A stretch of 8,087 nucleotides of DNA, taken from positions 1 to 8,087 of the forward strand of contig JAUMVL010000068.1 in the NCBI GenBank assembly GCA_030530185.1, read 5' to 3'. Below the pieces are notes generated by a model. That model was given only the letters and a program-made list of their open reading frames with translations. It was not told the DNA's origin and did no database searches. Of the stretch, positions 5,311 to 8,087 are shown in pieces. The position numbers and the translations under genes were made by a program. This DNA comes from Clostridia bacterium. Its GTDB lineage: Bacteria; Bacillota; Clostridia; Christensenellales; CAG-138. The first letter of the stretch is position 1. Every line of letters starts with the position of its first letter.

Positions 5311-6156
5311 TTAGGAATCCTTCACAAGAACGGACACGCTCTTGTCGGTCATCTCGATGCCGTGCTCTTTGAACGAGGTGTACAGCTGCTCAGTCAGACC
5401 GTTTCGCATCGGCCAGTAATCGTCGGCGGTGGCCCATGCGAGCAGCGTGTAGTTGACATGTCCCGCCGTATAGCCGCTGACCACCAAAATGGGCGCAGGA
5501 TCATGCAGCACATAAGGAATCCGGCCGGCGGCGTCGAGCGCGGCTTCACGCACTGCATTCGGATCATGCTTGGCCGAAACGCGGAACGTGATATTTGCAC
5601 GGCGCTTTTTGAACGAGGTCTGGTTTGTCACGGTTTCGGTATATAAAACGCTGTTCGGAATATAAATCGTTGCACCCTCATAGCTGAGCAGCTTCGTGTT
5701 CAGCAGGTTGATTTCCTTGACCGTGCCGGAACCGGATGGCGTTTCGATGTAGTCCTCCACCTCGAATATCCGACCGGACAGCAAAATGATACAGCCCGCA
5801 ATGTTGCTTAGTACGCCCTGCACCGCCAGCGTAATTGCCGTGCCGAGGACGGCAAAGACAACCAAGAACGCGGAAACAGAGATTCCGACCGTATTGCCTG
5901 CAATCATGATGCTGAGCAGGATCAACGCAAATCGTACAACCGTGACCAATACGGTGTGCAGGGATCTGCTGATCCGTTCGGATCGGTTCAGCCGCTTGAT
6001 AAACAGCCGCACCAGAAAGTGGCTGACAATCAGCAGGATCACCAACACCCCGAGCGCAAACAGCCATTGCCGCACGCCGATATTGCTGAGCGAATCCAAA
6101 AATTCCTGCAAAGCCTCCGCATTGTCGGGGACTCCGTCCGCCATCAGTCGATTCAT
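5311..6156 (-). CDS. Small-conductance mechanosensitive channel, MscS family
   Basis: 281 residues, close to E. coli MscS (286). The ATG at 6156 follows AGGAGGAA. After a short N-terminus come three membrane helices at about 31-50, 69-89 and 94-128. The third contains the pore-lining, Gly/Ala-rich stretch GTAITLAVQGVLSNIAGCII, leading into the conserved beta-domain start GRIFEVEDYIETPSGSGTVKEINLLNTKLLSYEG (128-161) and the IPNS..Y motif (166-172). The C-terminal alpha/beta vestibule domain reaches the end. Family knowledge: it forms a heptameric inner-membrane valve that opens on osmotic downshock and releases solutes. It has its own promoter and appears monocistronic. Confidence 0.93.
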   Translation of the reverse strand: MNRLMADGVPDNAEALQEFLDSLSNIGVRQWLFALGVLVILLIVSHFLVRLFIKRLNRSERISRSLHTVLVTVVRFALILLSIMIAGNTVGISVSAFLVVFAVLGTAITLAVQGVLSNIAGCIILLSGRIFEVEDYIETPSGSGTVKEINLLNTKLLSYEGATIYIPNSVLYTETVTNQTSFKKRRANITFRVSAKHDPNAVREAALDAAGRIPYVLHDPAPILVVSGYTAGHVNYTLLAWATADDYWPMRNGLTEQLYTSFKEHGIEMTDKSVSVLVKDS

Positions 6157-6186
6157 TTGCTTCCTCCTGAAACCATGTATTCACAT

Positions 6187-6203
6187 CGGCAAAAGCCTTG
6201 CCG
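6187..6203 (-). other. Hairpin in the leader of the mechanosensitive channel gene
   Basis: Perfect 6-bp inverted repeat CGGCAA/TTGCCG around a 5-nt loop, between the predicted transcription start (near 6217) and the ribosome binding site. It is too short to call a riboswitch and no T-run follows on the minus strand. Confidence 0.3.
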
Positions 6204-6223
6204 ACCGAAATTTCATATCAAAT

Positions 6224-6252
6224 ATCATACCGTATTCCGGGCCAAAAGTCAC
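6224..6252 (-). promoter_or_regulatory. Likely promoter of the mechanosensitive channel gene
   Basis: GTGACT (6247-6252), a 17-bp spacer and TATGAT (6224-6229) on the minus strand, in the gap after the lipoprotein gene. The -35 element is a partial match. Confidence 0.5.
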
Positions 6253-6259
6253 GTTCGTT

Positions 6260-7045
6260 TTACTCCGCTTCTGCCGGATAGGTGTCGTGCGATAAAACGA
6301 TGCTTGAAAATACCGCCGTGTTGGCATCTGCTTGGTAGAGGAACGTAAGCTCAAGCGAGTCCGTGGTGACCGTTTCGCCTTCCTGCACGGTGTTGAAGTA
6401 GGACAGAACGATAGAAGTGCCTAAATCATCGGCGCAAAGATTAAGAGATGAATTTGGCTCACCGAACAGCTTCAAAGCATCAGCAAGCGTCGATTCGTTG
6501 GTCAGACCGGAGTAGCTGAACGGAATGGTATATTCATTGTATACGCTGGTGAAGCCATACACAGGAAGATCAGCAATCGGCAGAGCCTGATCGGTATCGT
6601 TGCGTTTTAAGGTAAGGATCGAGCTCTTTCCATCTTTATTGACGGTAACGGAAGTTATCTCATCCGGCTGAACGCTGTCGAGGGATGCTTCCACTTGAAA
6701 TCCAAGTCCTTCGAGTTCCTTTTCCAGCGTCTTGCCAATAGCGATCACGGTGCCGCCAACATCAACCTCATTGCTGAAAGAAACCTGCTCGGGTGCATTG
6801 TCATACATCCAATAGCGGTAGAGAGAGCCGGCTTCCTCATCATCCGTCATGACCGTAGTCTTGGAGGCGTCGATGAGGGATTCCACATAGGCAGAGGCCT
6901 TTTCAAAATTATCTTTCAATTGATCCGTTTCAGCCGGCGCTGCATCGGACGCAGAGGTGTCGACGGCAGCGGGCGTCGAAGCATTGCATGCACACAGACT
7001 TATCGTCAAGAGGATAATCAGAATGGTTGTGAATGATTTTTTCAT
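6260..7045 (-). CDS. Lipoprotein of unknown function
   Basis: 261 residues. The ATG at 7045 is chosen because AAAGGAG lies upstream and the next in-frame start upstream coincides with the -10 element. Residues 1-20 form a lipoprotein signal, MKKSFTTILIILLTISLCAC, with lipobox LCAC and Cys20 as the likely lipid anchor. A Ser/Thr/Ala/Asp-rich linker (21-42) follows, then a soluble extracellular part with an acidic helical segment (about 42-75) and what look like two beta-rich halves: DVGGTVIAIGKTLEKELEGLGF...(95-145) and STLADALKLFGEPNSSLNL...(186-250). The pattern 'YTIPFSYSGLTNESTLADALKLFGEPN' resembles a SmpA/BLIP-like or PepSY-like fold in style only; I cannot assign a family. It is probably a surface-anchored protein, transcribed alone from its own promoter. 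Confidence 0.85.
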   Translation of the reverse strand: MKKSFTTILIILLTISLCACNASTPAAVDTSASDAAPAETDQLKDNFEKASAYVESLIDASKTTVMTDDEEAGSLYRYWMYDNAPEQVSFSNEVDVGGTVIAIGKTLEKELEGLGFQVEASLDSVQPDEITSVTVNKDGKSSILTLKRNDTDQALPIADLPVYGFTSVYNEYTIPFSYSGLTNESTLADALKLFGEPNSSLNLCADDLGTSIVLSYFNTVQEGETVTTDSLELTFLYQADANTAVFSSIVLSHDTYPAEAE

Positions 7046-7096
7046 AGTAATCTCCTTTTTCAAATGAATTTGATAGAAACAATCAATTGTATACAT

Positions 7097-7125
7097 ATTA
7101 TAGTAAATACAGATGAATTTATAAA
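7097..7125 (-). promoter_or_regulatory. Promoter of the lipoprotein gene
   Basis: TTTATA (7120-7125), a 17-bp spacer and a consensus TATAAT (7097-7102) on the minus strand, within AT-rich DNA. The start point is near 7090, giving a leader of about 45 nt. Confidence 0.6.
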
Positions 7126-7205
7126 GTAAAAAGTAAATGTTTTCATTGGAAGCATATGATTATCATCAGAACAACGAAACCTTTTATGAGTCAGCCTGCG
7201 GGCGC

Positions 7206-7238
7206 AAAAAAGAACCTGGCGTCGATTGACGCCGGGTT
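7206..7238 (-). terminator. Rho-independent terminator, minus strand, not adjoining any gene end
   Basis: The arms 7228-7238 and 7213-7223 form an 11-bp GC-rich stem with one C-A mismatch and a 4-nt AATC loop. On the minus strand it is followed by TTCTTTTTT-type sequence (T-run at 7206-7211). The nearest upstream minus-strand gene ends at 7504, about 265 bp away, so it ends either a long 3' leader of the XRE operon or a separate small RNA. Confidence 0.75.
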
Positions 7239-7245
7239 TCGGTAT

Positions 7246-7267
7246 TAAGAAATCAATTGATTTCTTA
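7246..7267. repeat. 22-bp perfect palindrome
   Basis: Arms TAAGAAATCAA (7246-7256) and TTGATTTCTTA (7257-7267) are adjacent reverse complements, 8 bp to the right of the terminator stem. It could be an operator or, as RNA, a second stem stacked before the terminator. Confidence 0.6.
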
Positions 7268-7437
7268 TTTCTCTGTGAATGTTTCACTTCGTTTGACAAA
7301 TCATTTATGAAAACATCTTTTATGTTAAGGCTACAAATCATGCAAGGCGCGGTATGTTATCTGAATCTGTCTCGTTTAATTGGCAGAAACAGTCTTTTCA
7401 CTTTTGTGCGGGGTAGAAAGCAAGGGACTGAATCATT

Positions 7438-7446
7438 ATTATAGCA
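7438..7446 (-). promoter_or_regulatory. Possible extended -10 promoter in the gene-free stretch
   Basis: The minus strand reads TGC-TATAAT (7446 to 7438), a consensus -10 with the TGn extension. No good -35 element is found 16-18 bp upstream, which extended -10 promoters can tolerate. Confidence 0.4.
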
Positions 7447-7503
7447 AGCAGGCAATACGCTAAGGACGGCATCAAGACGCACGCCCGTTATCGGAGATTT
7501 CCA

Positions 7504-7731
7504 TCAGCGATCGGATTCCGGTGCATCCGGCGCGTATTCTAAAAGATCGCCGGGCTGGCAGTGGAGGGCTTCACAGATCGCGATGAGCGTGGAGAAGCGG
7601 ATGGCGCTGATATGGCCGTTTTTCAGCTTGGAGAGGTTCACATTGGCAACGCCGACCTTTTCGCTCAGCTCATTCAGACTCATCTTTCGGTCCGCCATGA
7701 CGCGGTCCAGCCGCAGAATAATCTTGCCCAT
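7504..7731 (-). CDS. XRE-family (Cro/C1-type) transcriptional regulator, YozG-like
   Basis: 75 residues, essentially a single helix-turn-helix domain (about 5-62): IILRLDRVMADRKMSLNELSEKVGVANVNLSKLKNGHISAIRFSTLIAICEALHCQPGDLLEY, followed by a short acidic tail. The start ATG at 7731 follows GAGGTGA, which overlaps the end of the upstream DUF2975 gene; only 8 nt separate the genes, so translation is probably coupled. Family knowledge: short regulators of this type (B. subtilis YozG) are regularly encoded next to DUF2975 membrane proteins and presumably control the pair, but their signal is not known. No obvious terminator directly follows the stop codon. Confidence 0.9.
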   Translation of the reverse strand: MGKIILRLDRVMADRKMSLNELSEKVGVANVNLSKLKNGHISAIRFSTLIAICEALHCQPGDLLEYAPDAPESDR

Positions 7732-7739
7732 AGGTCACC

Positions 7740-8087
7740 TCACAGCGTTTCGTCGGCTTCCTTCTGAAGCTGAACGCCATAGCGGAAGATCATGGTAAGG
7801 AACAGGACGATCAGCGCAATGAAGATCGGGGTAAAGTTCAACGACACATGCAGTCCGGTATCCATTCCGGCCGGATTGAGCGAAAACTCCAAATCAAGGT
7901 TCCTTGCGAGCAACGAATTGACGATTGCTTCCGCAACGCCCGACACGACTGCGCCGCCGAGCAGCACCCAGGCAAACACGGTCATCCGCTTTACGACCTC
8001 ATCGCAAAACGGCGTATCGCAGCGGCGGAATGCATCTGAAAGCCGAAGCAGAAACACGAAGACAACCAGCAGGACCGCGCAGTAAAC
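7740..8087 (-). CDS. DUF2975 family membrane protein, C-terminal part (gene continues past the right edge)
   Basis: The frame is open to the window edge; 115 residues are visible, and the real start lies outside. An internal GTG at 8057 is not used as start because the residues before it (VYCAVLLVVFVF) continue a membrane helix. Visible helices: the edge segment, FAWVLLGGAVVSGVAEAIVNSLL, and FTPIFIALIVLFLTMIFRYG, the last followed by the typical short tail YGVQLQKEADETL. This C-terminus (F..GVQLQ.E.DETL) and the adjoining XRE gene are characteristic of DUF2975 (B. subtilis YoaS-like), whose function is unknown. Confidence 0.87.
   Translation of the reverse strand, partial: VYCAVLLVVFVFLLRLSDAFRRCDTPFCDEVVKRMTVFAWVLLGGAVVSGVAEAIVNSLLARNLDLEFSLNPAGMDTGLHVSLNFTPIFIALIVLFLTMIFRYGVQLQKEADETL

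Larger units (their letters stand above)
7206..7431 (-). ncRNA. Candidate small RNA of about 225 nt in a gene-free stretch
   Basis: The stretch from 7126 to 7503 has no convincing gene. On the minus strand an extended -10 promoter (7438-7446) predicts a start near 7431, and a good terminator stands at 7206-7238. Between them is an AT-rich segment with a 22-bp perfect palindrome (7246-7267) directly before the terminator hairpin. No open frame in it has a ribosome binding site. It matches no RNA family I can recognise by eye. The alternative is a long 3' untranslated region of the XRE gene. Confidence 0.3.

Noticed and set aside
5678..6348. Open frames on both strands overlapping the mechanosensitive channel gene.
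   Set aside because: The MscS pore helix and beta-domain motifs clearly fix the coding frame; the others are out-of-frame readings without domains.
7060..7341. A 93-codon minus-strand frame in the gene-poor stretch.
   Set aside because: It runs through the palindrome, the terminator and the lipoprotein promoter and has no ribosome binding site.
7226..7444. A 72-codon plus-strand frame in the same stretch.
   Set aside because: It starts inside the terminator stem, has no ribosome site and no recognisable domain.

Overview
The window looks like chromosomal DNA of a mid-GC Gram-positive bacterium, probably a clostridial (Oscillospiraceae-like) Firmicute. This is inferred from strong AGGAGG-type ribosome binding sites, SigA-like promoters with 17-bp spacers, lipoproteins, a GT4 glycosyltransferase/PlsC pair and a zur-znu operon preceded by a Cys/His-rich small membrane protein. 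No tRNA, rRNA, CRISPR array, insertion sequence or phage gene was seen. Most of it reads as ordinary housekeeping and accessory metabolism, with a few poorly described small elements.

Left part (1-1216, minus strand): a zinc-uptake operon. It runs from a clear promoter with an overlapping 29-bp inverted repeat (operator candidate) into a Zur-like Fur-family repressor, then a 96-residue membrane protein with a His/Cys cluster, then the N-terminal part of a zinc-binding lipoprotein of an ABC importer that leaves the window on the left. The layout suggests autoregulated zinc homeostasis.

Centre-left (1217-3386, plus strand): an inverted-repeat-rich control region and a good promoter drive a two-gene operon of a GT4 glycosyltransferase and an overlapping PlsC-type acyltransferase, probably making or remodelling a membrane glycolipid. 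It ends at a strong terminator that also serves the converging gene.

Centre (3387-5310): on the minus strand lie a UPF0489 (arginase-fold, peptide-arginase-like) protein and, downstream of it, a 60-residue, very acidic protein that starts at GTG behind a perfect Shine-Dalgarno and carries a canonical EF-hand-type loop. Divergent from the UPF0489 gene, a 200-residue protein of unknown function is read on the plus strand from its own promoter.

Right part (5311-8087, all minus strand): an MscS-family mechanosensitive channel; a 261-residue lipoprotein of unknown function; a gene-poor AT-rich stretch (7046-7503) with an isolated extended -10 promoter, a 22-bp palindrome and a good terminator, which together suggest a small RNA of about 225 nt; and a DUF2975 membrane protein / XRE regulator pair (YoaS/YozG type), of which the DUF2975 gene is cut by the window edge.
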